A DNA stretch of 55,703 nt from a virus. How positions within the stretch are numbered: the stretch's first letter is position 1; each line of letters opens with the position of its first letter. The notes beneath the pieces are model-generated. The model saw only the letters and a program-made list of their open reading frames with translations. It had not been told where the DNA came from and did no database searches. This document shows positions 1-7,281 of the stretch, one piece after another. The DNA is taken from IMG/VR virus record IMGVR_UViG_3300050014_000104, positions 1 through 55,703 of that record, one strand, 5' to 3'. The translations under genes and the position numbers were made by a program.

Positions 1-628
1 TACGCTTAAGGATTATGAACTCCACATGAATCTTGCTAAGGGGAATGTTTTCCTTCTTGCTATAGACCGCCTTGTAGAGGATAAGCTGGCTTGTCTTGGT
101 GAAGTCCTCTTTCGCATTGGCATCCCACTCACGAGTGGCAGTCTTGATGTCAATAATGTGGATGTCACCCGAGAGTTTCTCTTTGATTACAAGGTCGAGG
201 CGGGCGTCCAAGTTGACGTTGTTGACGATGGGCGAGATGAATTTGACTTCGATGCCGATTAGCTCGTATTTGTCTCGGGAGAAGCGAAGTTTGATATTGG
301 CGGGGTCAATGAACTCGGCGATGATGCCTTTACCATCTTCGACAAACTCGTTGAACTCTGCTTCGGTATGCTTGATGCCTTTCATCGTTACCAGTTGCTT
401 GAACTTGGCGGTGAATGGAGTTATCAAATCCATTTTGTAAGCAGCTTCTTCCGAGGTATTGTAATAGGAGACGAGGAAGGATTGAAGTGCTTCGTGGATG
501 GCGGTTCCGAAGGACATATGGATACTATCCTCGAATACTTTTTCTTTCAGGATGTAATCCCTATAAAATTGGTGAGGGCATAACCACCATTTGGAGAACT
601 GGGTGTAGGATACAGTTTTCTTTCTCAT
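1..628 (-). CDS. RecB/Cas4-like PD-(D/E)XK nuclease (partial, 3' end missing)
   Basis: The frame runs off the left edge, so only the first 209 codons are present. Residues fit a RecB/Cas4-type exonuclease: the N-terminal TQFSKWWLCPHQFYRDY segment, a helix MSFGTAIHEAL with the motif-I histidine, an acidic LDARLDLV, the catalytic IIDIKT (D-x-K) and QLILYK, matching the Q-x3-Y helix of this family. Such enzymes process DNA ends during replication or recombination; that role is inferred from the family. The ATG at 628 was chosen because a sigma70-like promoter lies 9 nt upstream. A further C-terminal domain beyond the window cannot be excluded. Confidence 0.8.
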   Translation of the reverse strand, partial: MRKKTVSYTQFSKWWLCPHQFYRDYILKEKVFEDSIHMSFGTAIHEALQSFLVSYYNTSEEAAYKMDLITPFTAKFKQLVTMKGIKHTEAEFNEFVEDGKGIIAEFIDPANIKLRFSRDKYELIGIEVKFISPIVNNVNLDARLDLVIKEKLSGDIHIIDIKTATREWDANAKEDFTKTSQLILYKAVYSKKENIPLSKIHVEFIILKR

Positions 629-637
629 TGTTGCGTG

Positions 638-666
638 ATATTATCAGAATTTCCTCTGTCGGTCAA
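638..666 (-). promoter_or_regulatory. sigma70-like promoter for the PD-(D/E)XK nuclease
   Basis: On the minus strand TTGACC, 17 nt, TAATAT, preceded by the AT-rich TATAAAAAG that recurs before several promoters here. The -10 ends 9 nt before the ATG at 628, so the predicted transcript has almost no leader. The -35 overlaps the stop codon of the upstream endonuclease gene. Confidence 0.6.
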
Positions 667-1637
667 CTTTTTATAGTCCATCCTTTGAGATGCGACTTTC
701 TTCTACCAAGCATTTCTCTTGCTGCGCCGTCATTTAGATTGTGTGCTTTGATTAACTCTCGGAGAGTTCCTTGAAAGCGTTCGCCCGTCTTAAAGTTTGA
801 GAAATGATGGATTGTATCCATACGATTATTGGCTTTGGTATTTTGTTTGAAGGCAATCGCATATAGTGTATCAACGTTTGGAGAATGTTGGAGTTTCCCT
901 TTCCCGATAAATATCCACCCCCACGCCATTTTCCGTTTTCCGCTCACCAAACGATGGATTGTAGTTCGTTGCGGTTTGGTTATGTTATTAGATGCGATAA
1001 ACTCTGGAAGAGTGCCCACAAATGTTCCTTGGGCGGGATGATAGAAGGAATAGATTTCTCTGGAATTGTTTATTCGGTCGTGATACACGTAAGCAATATC
1101 CTCGGGTAGCTCGCACGGATATTTTCCAATGTATATCCACCCGTGGGATTTGTCCAATTCTCCTGTCTGTAGCCGATAAGCTATACCCTTACGCAGACCA
1201 AATCGCCCACCAAACTCAAACATCCCACCCGTGAAATATCCGTAGGTTGGATTGTAAAACACGTATTGACCAGAATAATAAGGATGATTTTCTCCACGAC
1301 ATGCATCTCCTATTTTCTGTTTGGCAATATCGGTATGCCTGTAACCACGGCACGAGCCAGCAATTTGGAGAATGTTGTATTCGGGGTGAAGTGTGTCAAA
1401 GTAATATTGCTCTCGTATGATACATTGAGCGGGGAGGCACTCTTCTACGACCTCAAATCTAAAATTCTGTTCCCCATATTTGTTCCACGAATATTGAAGA
1501 TGTTGATTAAAATGTTTATTCACTCGTAGTTTTGTACGATGTGACCACCATCGTTTCTTAAACCCCAATGTTGCGGTAGAGCCAATGTAGCATTTGTTAT
1601 TTGCTGAGTTGATTATTTTGTAAACACCTGTGTTCAT
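663..1637 (-). CDS. GIY-YIG homing endonuclease
   Basis: 324 aa from the ATG at 1637. The N-terminal ~90 residues carry the GIY-YIG fold: GVYKIINS (GIY strand), CYIGST (YIG strand), KRWWSHR (catalytic Arg helix) and EQYYFDTLHPEYN (catalytic Glu). The rest holds repeated DNA-binding modules: a NUMOD-like GYRHTDIAKQKIG, then three units of the form F.....F.GTL.EF (around residues 140, 200 and 290). Nearest relatives would be free-standing phage homing endonucleases that nick DNA and drive their own spread. An in-frame ATG five codons upstream exists; 1637 was preferred because a TATTTAT box sits 4 nt before it. It transcribes away from the 1807 gene and abuts the nuclease gene downstream. Confidence 0.85.
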   Translation of the reverse strand: MNTGVYKIINSANNKCYIGSTATLGFKKRWWSHRTKLRVNKHFNQHLQYSWNKYGEQNFRFEVVEECLPAQCIIREQYYFDTLHPEYNILQIAGSCRGYRHTDIAKQKIGDACRGENHPYYSGQYVFYNPTYGYFTGGMFEFGGRFGLRKGIAYRLQTGELDKSHGWIYIGKYPCELPEDIAYVYHDRINNSREIYSFYHPAQGTFVGTLPEFIASNNITKPQRTTIHRLVSGKRKMAWGWIFIGKGKLQHSPNVDTLYAIAFKQNTKANNRMDTIHHFSNFKTGERFQGTLRELIKAHNLNDGAAREMLGRRKSHLKGWTIKS

Positions 1638-1692
1638 GCTTATAAATAGCACTCACGATTTCCAAAATACCATAAATATGGACATATCCACC

Positions 1693-1718
1693 ATTCATTA
1701 TATTCTATCATAATGAAT
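1693..1718. repeat. 9-bp inverted repeat in divergent intergenic region
   Basis: ATTCATTAT and ATAATGAAT separated by 8 nt, lying between the divergent genes that start at 1637 (minus) and 1807 (plus). No T-run follows in either direction, so it is not an obvious terminator; it could be an operator or an RNA hairpin. Confidence 0.45.
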
Positions 1719-1767
1719 AATCAATGTCTATTTATTTTCAGATACCACAGTAATATCGAATATTCCC

Positions 1768-1795
1768 TTGACATCCTGTTTGTGGGGTGTATAAT
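1768..1795 (+). promoter_or_regulatory. consensus sigma70 promoter
   Basis: Perfect hexamers TTGACA and TATAAT with a 16-nt spacer. The -10 ends 11 nt before the ATG at 1807, so the predicted transcript starts within about 5 nt of the start codon. It would drive the cluster of small genes up to about 5.5 kb, which run close together on the plus strand. Confidence 0.85.
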
Positions 1796-1806
1796 ACGAC
1801 TCAATT

Positions 1807-2229
1807 ATGAACAAAAGTAAAATAAACAAAATCGCCGCTAAAACGCTCAAAGATGGTATTGAACGGCGGAAGAAATTGAGAAATTGTCCTAAATTCGGAG
1901 ACCATCTCACAAGTTATGAACCAGTTGGTGACACTCCGATAATCACCATAGACCTGTTATCTGCTGCGGAGGACGCTTATAAAGCCCTCCGAGAACTGGG
2001 GCAGCACGGAAATAACATCTCTAGCATAAGAAATTACATTGATGCCTTGGAGAAAGAACTTGACAAGTCTAAACGGATGAGAGGCAACAGGCCATTAACC
2101 AAGAAAATAAACGGATGGAGCGAGGAGGAGTTGACATGGCGTGAATACAATGCCGCTCCACCTGCCAGACTCAATAACGACGGGACTGTTGACCCGCCAC
2201 AACAAACAGAAGCAGGCAAGCTAGAATAA
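1807..2229 (+). CDS. Hypothetical helical protein with GWSE/EYNAAPP tail
   Basis: 140 aa, not recognised. It has a basic N-terminus, a central helical hairpin (AYKALRELG ... IRNYIDALEKEL, residues ~58-90) and a C-terminal tail GWSEEELTWREYNAAPP. The next gene ends with a very similar tail although the rest of the two proteins differs. First gene after the consensus promoter, so probably early. No Shine-Dalgarno sequence precedes it. Confidence 0.75.
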   Translation: MNKSKINKIAAKTLKDGIERRKKLRNCPKFGDHLTSYEPVGDTPIITIDLLSAAEDAYKALRELGQHGNNISSIRNYIDALEKELDKSKRMRGNRPLTKKINGWSEEELTWREYNAAPPARLNNDGTVDPPQQTEAGKLE

Positions 2230-2233
2230 TCCC

Positions 2234-2674
2234 ATGCGAAAACAACTTACTAAATCCTATTCCGCATCAAGTTTACAAGATGAAGCGAGAGAATTATGCT
2301 ATGCCATTGAAGAATTGCCTGCATCAGAACAACAGACGAAAATATCCCTAATGGCTTCTAATCTGAATACTAAGATAGGACAACTTGAATTGGAATTCTC
2401 CGGATGCAAAAAGGAAAACGAAAAGTTGCTCGGTGAACTGGAAGCTGCCAATCAGCATGTGAAAATTATAAATCAGCGTAATTCAGACCGATTCAGAGAC
2501 CTGTTCAGAGACCGTCCGACCCCACCGCCGGAATGTCATAACGCATTCGTGGGACTGCCATCTTATGGGTGGAGTGAATCGGCATGGCAGGAATATAATG
2601 CCGCTCCACCACGTCCACTCGCTCGACCAAAGAGCAATCCGCCAACGAGTGATGCTTTGGGGTGGGTTGATTAA
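2234..2674 (+). CDS. Hypothetical protein with ELPAS/EQT helical motif
   Basis: 146 aa. Residues ~17-40 read ELCYAIEELPASEQQT and continue as a helix; the same pattern appears in the protein at 12887-13228. A coiled-coil-like stretch (residues ~45-80) follows, and the end repeats the GWSESAWQEYNAAPP tail of the preceding gene. Starts 4 nt after the previous stop, so co-transcribed. Function unknown; a distant link to the Acb2/Tad1 helical-hairpin sponges is only a guess. Confidence 0.75.
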   Translation: MRKQLTKSYSASSLQDEARELCYAIEELPASEQQTKISLMASNLNTKIGQLELEFSGCKKENEKLLGELEAANQHVKIINQRNSDRFRDLFRDRPTPPPECHNAFVGLPSYGWSESAWQEYNAAPPRPLARPKSNPPTSDALGWVD

Positions 2675-2699
2675 ATTTTGTACGAAAGAAACGCCCATT

Positions 2700-2828
2700 A
2701 TGAAGTTGAATTTCGTCAAAAGAACCCGATACGTTGCCCAAAAGTGGGGCATGTTCATTGAAACCGGAGACTACTGGGTGGCGATATGCCTTTGCATCGG
2801 CAAAACAGAATTTTGCGTAGTTTGGTGA
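2700..2828 (+). CDS. Small hypothetical protein
   Basis: 42 aa with a basic first third and a hydrophobic, Cys-containing C-terminal third (WVAICLCIGKTEFCVVW). It fills the gap between two genes of the same strand and no other frame does so plausibly. There is no clear ribosome-binding site, so the call is tentative. Confidence 0.35.
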   Translation: MKLNFVKRTRYVAQKWGMFIETGDYWVAICLCIGKTEFCVVW

Positions 2829-2861
2829 GGAGTCCTGCTACAAAGTCAGAAGATTAACAAT

Positions 2862-3053
2862 ATGAGTGCCAAACTGAATCGCTATCGTATTTGGGAAATA
2901 CATAATGAGACGGGGCACAAGGAGTTTTATATCAACCTTGCTGCGGGCGATGACGAAGAAGCAAATAAAAGATTAAGAGAACTTCAAGAATGTTGTAATA
3001 AGCACAATGATAATGTTACACTTCAAATGAAAAAACGGAAAAATAAACTATGA
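2862..3053 (+). CDS. Hypothetical protein
   Basis: 63 aa, strongly charged. The N-terminal RYRIWEIHNETGHKEFYINL looks like a small beta unit and is followed by a helix rich in Glu, Lys and Arg. It overlaps the next gene by 4 nt (ATGA), indicating translational coupling. Family not recognised. Confidence 0.65.
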   Translation: MSAKLNRYRIWEIHNETGHKEFYINLAAGDDEEANKRLRELQECCNKHNDNVTLQMKKRKNKL

Positions 3054-3310
3054 AAGAGATTTCTGAAATGGAAAATGACGGTTGGGAGCTAATCGTAATA
3101 AGACAACATAAGCAAGACCCATTCAAGTATCCACTCAATGAAATAAAATGTAAATCCTATTTAGAGGAAATACTATGTGATTGTGAAATCGGAATGGCAA
3201 TTGGAGAAAATTGGCACGGTGGAATGACACGAGAAGAATGGAAAACTCGAAAGGAATACATTGAGAAAGTATTGGGGGAGTTGCTCTATCTACCAAACCA
3301 GATTGAATAA
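3050..3310 (+). CDS. Hypothetical protein
   Basis: 86 aa, mixed alpha/beta by appearance, with CDCEIGMAIGENWHGG in the middle. Coupled by ATGA overlap to the gene before and followed 2 nt later by the YopX-family gene. Family not recognised. Confidence 0.65.
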   Translation: MKEISEMENDGWELIVIRQHKQDPFKYPLNEIKCKSYLEEILCDCEIGMAIGENWHGGMTREEWKTRKEYIEKVLGELLYLPNQIE

Positions 3311-3312
3311 AT

Positions 3313-3930
3313 ATGGACAGAAAAATAAAGTTCAGAGTGTGGGATAATACTGACCATCATTGGCAAATAGATGACTACGAGTTGTTGTTTTGTCAAGAAC
3401 AAGGAGATTTCACATATCATCAGGAGAAGTTGGGAAAGTATCATGATTACACCATTCCGCAATTTACCGGCATAAAAGACCGTAATTGTACTGATATTTA
3501 CGAGGGTGATATAGTTAAAATTGACCTTCTTAATGATAAAGTCAAAACTCTAACAGAACTCGTCGTGTGGGGAGAGTATGGGGACGACGAATATGTTGAC
3601 TCATTAGAATGTTGGATGATTGGCGGGTATCCACTGAGTTCCGTAGCACACGCATGGGGACTGAGATATAACGGGTTAGAAACGAAGGCGGGTAGCTTAG
3701 AAGTTTTCGGAAACATTTTCGATATGATTACATTAGACGGAATGACGGTGCTTGTTAAGCAAATTGTTAAGGATGGCAATGTCGTGTGCTTAGAATGTAT
3801 AAAGTGTGGAGATAAGGCATTATTTTTTGAAGGCGATATACCATATCTTTACAATAAAAAATATCTGAAAGGATGTCCTGTTTGTAGCGGTTCATATAAA
3901 GTTCACGGCCATTTCATGGAGGATATATGA
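3313..3930 (+). CDS. YopX-family protein with C-terminal zinc ribbon
   Basis: 205 aa. The first ~130 residues match the YopX phage family: KIKFRVWDN at the N-terminus and the hallmark FTGIKDRNCTDIYEGDIVKI, where the usual DKNG is DRNC. A C-terminal extension has CLECIKCGD and GCPVCSGSYKVHGH, a likely four-Cys zinc ribbon that most YopX proteins lack. The family is common in phages and prophages and its function is unknown. A second YopX protein is at 51183-51596. The stop overlaps the start of the next small ORF (ATGA). Confidence 0.85.
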   Translation: MDRKIKFRVWDNTDHHWQIDDYELLFCQEQGDFTYHQEKLGKYHDYTIPQFTGIKDRNCTDIYEGDIVKIDLLNDKVKTLTELVVWGEYGDDEYVDSLECWMIGGYPLSSVAHAWGLRYNGLETKAGSLEVFGNIFDMITLDGMTVLVKQIVKDGNVVCLECIKCGDKALFFEGDIPYLYNKKYLKGCPVCSGSYKVHGHFMEDI

Positions 3931-4106
3931 CCGAACAAAATACCAACTACGAATTGATAGGTCATCGTGGCGAGCAGGTTCTTGATACGGGCTTATTTGA
4001 CATATGGATTAAATGGTTTTTTGATAATGAAGAAACATACACACAAATGGATACGAACGGGAAAGGCGAGGTACACTTACCCATTACTGCTTCGAGAAAA
4101 ATGTAG
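3927..4106 (+). CDS. Small ORF coupled to YopX and overlapping the GNAT gene
   Basis: 59 aa. Its ATG overlaps the YopX stop and has a strong GGAGG ribosome-binding site 6 nt upstream, the best in this cluster. It ends 80 nt inside the acetyltransferase gene, in a different frame. Either it is real and out-of-frame overlapping, or the acetyltransferase starts later (ATG at 4147). Confidence 0.5.
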   Translation: MTEQNTNYELIGHRGEQVLDTGLFDIWIKWFFDNEETYTQMDTNGKGEVHLPITASRKM

Positions 4107-4803
4107 TTGTGGGGAAGTCCGGTGGGTTGACGGAGACGGGATACCAATGACAAAAAAGACATTCCCCGTCGAGCGTCGTAGATTGGAAGAAAAATATCCA
4201 CAATATTTTGATAAAGCAGTTTCCAATTTCAAACGGGGAATAGTTTCTCCTCCAATTAACCTCGCCCCATTCAAAAATTCAAATATGACATTTACACTAA
4301 TAGAACCAGTATCGTTATCAGATTATATCCCCATAATAAAGGATGTATATTTTGACAATATAAGTAGCCAACGATGTTTTGCGGCGACATGTGCTACATA
4401 TGTTGGTCTGATAGAAAATGAAGAAATATCGGGCGTGTGGCAACAGAGGATTGCATATTCAGGAGACCATTATCATAGGGTTCCTGTTGGAATAACGGGA
4501 TGGTACTCGCATCCTCCATTTGATTTGCCACGAATTTGGCTCGGGTGGTTTGGCATAAGAAAAGAATTTCAAAGGAAAAAATATGGTTCGTTGCTCTTGA
4601 TGGATACGATAGATGCCATAAAGTCCGATGTTGTCGGCATTGATGAGTTGTTTGTATTTACTGATACTGGTGCGGGGTTCTATCAAAAATGTGGGTTTGA
4701 GAAACTTGGAAGCATAGGAGAATTATGCAAGAAGAAGTACCCCGGAATTGACACGGATACTGGTTTCAATTTGAATGAAATCGTTTTGATGAAGAAAATA
4801 TGA
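4027..4803 (+). CDS. GNAT-like N-acetyltransferase with N-terminal Cys/His segment
   Basis: 258 aa from the ATG at 4027. The C-terminal ~170 residues look like GNAT: strand-rich middle, WLGWFGIRKEFQRKKYGSLL as the acetyl-CoA-binding motif A (R/Q-x-x-G/A pattern), then ELFVFTDTGAGFYQKCGFEK as motif B, ending in a hydrophobic strand. The N-terminus carries HTHKW...CSCGEV, possibly a small metal site. Substrate unknown; phage GNATs may modify host or virion proteins or small molecules. The start is uncertain: an ATG at 4147 has a GGAGACGG upstream and would lose the Cys/His segment. Overlaps the next gene by 4 nt. Confidence 0.7.
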   Translation: MKKHTHKWIRTGKARYTYPLLLREKCSCGEVRWVDGDGIPMTKKTFPVERRRLEEKYPQYFDKAVSNFKRGIVSPPINLAPFKNSNMTFTLIEPVSLSDYIPIIKDVYFDNISSQRCFAATCATYVGLIENEEISGVWQQRIAYSGDHYHRVPVGITGWYSHPPFDLPRIWLGWFGIRKEFQRKKYGSLLLMDTIDAIKSDVVGIDELFVFTDTGAGFYQKCGFEKLGSIGELCKKKYPGIDTDTGFNLNEIVLMKKI

Positions 4804-5510
4804 AAGCAATAATCCTCTCATTCCTACTGGCGGCTTCAAGTCTTTTTGCAGCCGATGGCGTGTTTTATGTGGACAGGCCAGTTAACTCTCATCTGATTGC
4901 TCAAAGTGGTGCAACAACGACCAACCATTTTATCGGTGGAAGCACCACAATGGTTGGGGGAGCCACTCTGACAGAACTCTGTCCGTCTGAAAAGACGACA
5001 ATCTACCTCGGTGGAGGTCCGGTCATCGAGGCGGATGCTGGCTCGGTGCTCTCTATCAATACGTTCGACCAAGAAGTGAAGAACCTAACGAATTCGCCTT
5101 CGCTTGCGGCGTTTGGGAGTCACAACATTAGCCTCACACTCACAAAGGGGAATTTCTCCGTCACCTACAAAGCCCAAGATGAAAATTCGACTTGTGCGAT
5201 AAGTACACCTTTGGCGTTGTATCAGATGAATGTAGGAAAGTTCTTTTTCCAAGTTAGTGACGCAAAGAGCCTCGTGTACGTCTTGGATGGGATGATGACT
5301 GTTCATGGGGATAAGAATAGGGTTGACTCTGCCAAGAAAGGCAGCAAGGCCATCACTGGCCAAATAGATACCGAAGTTGCCACGACAACCCGCCCAATCA
5401 ATCCCACAGAGAGTAACACTATCGCCACGCAGACCAGAGATTTAGCGTCGGCAACTATTCAATTCATTGTGATTGACGGGCGGGTACGGGGTATTAGAAT
5501 GGCTCCGTAA
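4800..5510 (+). CDS. Exported protein with Sec signal peptide, FecR-like
   Basis: 236 aa. The N-terminus is a textbook signal peptide: MKAI, a hydrophobic core ILSFLLAASSLF and an AADG cleavage region (A-x-A-like). The mature part is beta-rich with Gly/Thr repeats; the central VLSINTF and KSLVYVLDGMMTVHGDK resemble FecR/iron-dicitrate sensor-type domains, a weak resemblance. It would act in the periplasm or at the cell surface of the infected host. Last gene of the 1.8-5.5 kb cluster; its stop directly abuts the convergent tail-tube gene. Confidence 0.65.
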   Translation: MKAIILSFLLAASSLFAADGVFYVDRPVNSHLIAQSGATTTNHFIGGSTTMVGGATLTELCPSEKTTIYLGGGPVIEADAGSVLSINTFDQEVKNLTNSPSLAAFGSHNISLTLTKGNFSVTYKAQDENSTCAISTPLALYQMNVGKFFFQVSDAKSLVYVLDGMMTVHGDKNRVDSAKKGSKAITGQIDTEVATTTRPINPTESNTIATQTRDLASATIQFIVIDGRVRGIRMAP

Positions 5511-6029
5511 CTATTCTTTGTTTTCGATATAGAACTCCGTGCCGTCAGGTCTTCGGACGACGATTCGGGTCCAATCCAACTCGCATTGGACTTCCGAAAT
5601 GTTCCCGGTGTCGGACCAATCCAAAGACGTAGCCTTTACTTCCTTGAATTGGCAATCGGGGGCACACCACGTTTCCACAACGTCTCCTACTGGCCCCAAC
5701 TCGTCAATTTGAAGGTTGAATATTCCTGCCCCGAGACATCGGAACAAGACGTATTGGGGGACAATGGATTCATAAATACGCATCTTGATTGTATGCCAGT
5801 GTCGTTTTCCCTGCCATCGTGTAAACCCGGGCCTATCAATGTATTTGATGAGGAATGGTTCGATTAGGTGTTCTTTTGTTTTGGAGCCGTACATATGCAC
5901 CAGAAACCGATTTCGGGTCTTGGGTTCAAATGCAGTGTAGAACATGTTCTTTTCGATGGGGACTGAATGTCCTTTCGGGACGCCCCCACCTTCGGCGGGT
6001 GTAACTTTTTCTGTAGATGTTTTTGTCAT
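5511..6029 (-). CDS. gp19-like tail tube protein
   Basis: 172 aa. Resembles T4-type tail tube subunits: an N-terminal RNRFLVHMYG strand, KYIDRPGFTR (compare the conserved PG turn), IKMRIYESI, and near the C-terminus GPVGDVVETW followed by SLDWSD and a final strand; the 'D-x-G-x-V-x-x-W ... DWS-D' order is seen in tube proteins of T4-like cyanophages. It polymerises into the rigid tube through which DNA passes. A good ribosome-binding site (AAAGGAG) lies 9 nt before the ATG. Stop codon is TAG. It stands alone on the minus strand, away from other tail genes. Confidence 0.6.
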   Translation of the reverse strand: MTKTSTEKVTPAEGGGVPKGHSVPIEKNMFYTAFEPKTRNRFLVHMYGSKTKEHLIEPFLIKYIDRPGFTRWQGKRHWHTIKMRIYESIVPQYVLFRCLGAGIFNLQIDELGPVGDVVETWCAPDCQFKEVKATSLDWSDTGNISEVQCELDWTRIVVRRPDGTEFYIENKE

Positions 6030-6088
6030 AGAGTGAAACTCCTTTCATATACATACTACCTTACCCAAATTTTTGGGATTAAAATAAG

Positions 6089-6117
6089 TTGCGACTTCGC
6101 TTGACGTATGTTATTCT
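6089..6117 (+). promoter_or_regulatory. sigma70-like promoter, leaderless arrangement
   Basis: TTGCGA, 17 nt, TATTCT, preceded by the recurrent AAAATAAG. The -10 ends exactly 6 nt before the ATG at 6124, so transcription would start at or next to the start codon. Just upstream is a CCCAAA/TTTGGG inverted repeat in the divergent spacer. Confidence 0.5.
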
Positions 6118-6123
6118 TGGCAC

Positions 6124-6624
6124 ATGAATAGAAGGAATTTCCTCGGAAGTCTCGCCGTTCTGCCGTTCTTCGGCAGTCTTGTCAAAGCTGTTGGAGTCAC
6201 GCCCGAACCATTGCCAGAACCGCCTCTACCAACGCCTATTTCGCCTTGGGAAGGATGGGATAACTACCCTATTTTGACGGAGGAAGAAATCAAACAGTAC
6301 TGGGAACTGGTTAACACACCCTGTTTTCCTGCCCTTGGATTTGATGGGACTGTGAAAGGATTCGTAGTCAAGACGAGGAAGATGAAAATCGTTGTAACTC
6401 AACCAGTGATTGACCAAGCCCGCCGTGTGGGATACTTCCCCAATGAAATCAAGTACCGAGCGATTGAGGAAATTCGGAGGTCGGGAGTTACGCATGTTTA
6501 TGCTGTGTTTATCTGCAATTGTCCCATCTATGACCCTCAGACATTTACGGCATATTATGGGGCGATGTTTCGTGGGGCAACTGTACCGACGTGGTTCGCA
6601 CCCGCTGCCTATAAACGGGGATGA
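6124..6624 (+). CDS. Tat-signal exported protein of unknown function
   Basis: 166 aa. Starts MNRRNFLGSLAVLPFFGSL, a twin-arginine (RRxFL) signal followed by a hydrophobic stretch and VKAVG as possible cleavage site; a proline-rich linker follows (residues ~27-42). The rest is an uncharacterised domain with two cysteines (FICNC). Tat export would imply folding in the host cytoplasm before crossing the inner membrane, an unusual trait for a phage protein. No known enzyme motif is visible. Confidence 0.65.
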   Translation: MNRRNFLGSLAVLPFFGSLVKAVGVTPEPLPEPPLPTPISPWEGWDNYPILTEEEIKQYWELVNTPCFPALGFDGTVKGFVVKTRKMKIVVTQPVIDQARRVGYFPNEIKYRAIEEIRRSGVTHVYAVFICNCPIYDPQTFTAYYGAMFRGATVPTWFAPAAYKRG

Positions 6625-6662
6625 GTTGGCGTTGTGGCAAATAAACCAATCGTTTTGTCGTC

Positions 6663-6689
6663 GTAGTCTATATTTATCAGTATGACTAC
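6663..6689 (+). promoter_or_regulatory. Start-codon hairpin with TATTTAT box (HNH gene)
   Basis: GTAGTC and GACTAC form a 6-bp stem around a 15-nt loop that contains TATTTATCAGT; the ATG at 6682 lies at the junction of loop and 3' arm. Likely to hide the start codon in read-through transcripts. Confidence 0.5.
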
Positions 6690-7281
6690 AGAAAACAAAA
6701 ATGTAAGAAACGTCCGCTCACTTAAGCGGGGAGAGCCATTCCACGACCTTAAAGTCGTTTCTATGTGTGAAAAGGATGCATATGGAAAGGTTTGCTATCT
6801 GTGCCAATGCAAGTGTGGAAACTTTAGGAAAGTCCGTCGTTCCTATCTGTTAAGCGGACGCACCAAATCATGTGGGTGTGGGAAGAAAATAGCGTCTTCC
6901 GAAACTGGAAAGCGTAGTATTCATTTTGCCATTGATGCGAATAAGCGGTTCGTTGGAGATTTGAGCGGAGCACTATGGAGCCGAGTGGTAAAGCAGGCAG
7001 AGATGCGAAATCTGGAAGTTGGGGTTACTCAACAACAGGCGTGGGATTTGTTTGTGAAACAAGATAAAAAATGTGCTTTGACGGGGTTGGAGTTGTTTCT
7101 TGACCCTCACCACTGTAATCGTCAGCGTGTAACGGCATCGCTTGACAGGATTGACTCGGGGGAGGGTTATGTGAAAGGAAACATTCAATGGGTGCATAAA
7201 GATGTAAACCTAATGAAAAATGGATTCTCGGAGCATCGTTTCAGAGAGATTTGCCGATTGGTGACAGAAAATGACACTTAA
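6682..7281 (+). CDS. HNH homing endonuclease
   Basis: 199 aa. N-terminal zinc module (residues ~30-72: CYLCQCKCGNF ... LLSGRTKSCGC) that binds DNA, followed by a C-terminal HNH-type nuclease: CALTGLEL, SLDRIDSGEGYVKGNIQWVHKDVNLMK. In this subfamily the first His is replaced by the SLDRID strand, with the Asn and final His following. It belongs to the free-standing phage HNH group also seen at 10977-11582 and 47826-48464. Overlaps the next gene by 11 nt. Confidence 0.85.
   Translation: MTTENKNVRNVRSLKRGEPFHDLKVVSMCEKDAYGKVCYLCQCKCGNFRKVRRSYLLSGRTKSCGCGKKIASSETGKRSIHFAIDANKRFVGDLSGALWSRVVKQAEMRNLEVGVTQQQAWDLFVKQDKKCALTGLELFLDPHHCNRQRVTASLDRIDSGEGYVKGNIQWVHKDVNLMKNGFSEHRFREICRLVTENDT

Noticed and set aside
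6064-6078. CCCAAATTTTTGGG as a terminator
   Set aside because: The stem is AT-rich and no T-run follows; it lies between divergent genes where a terminator is not needed.
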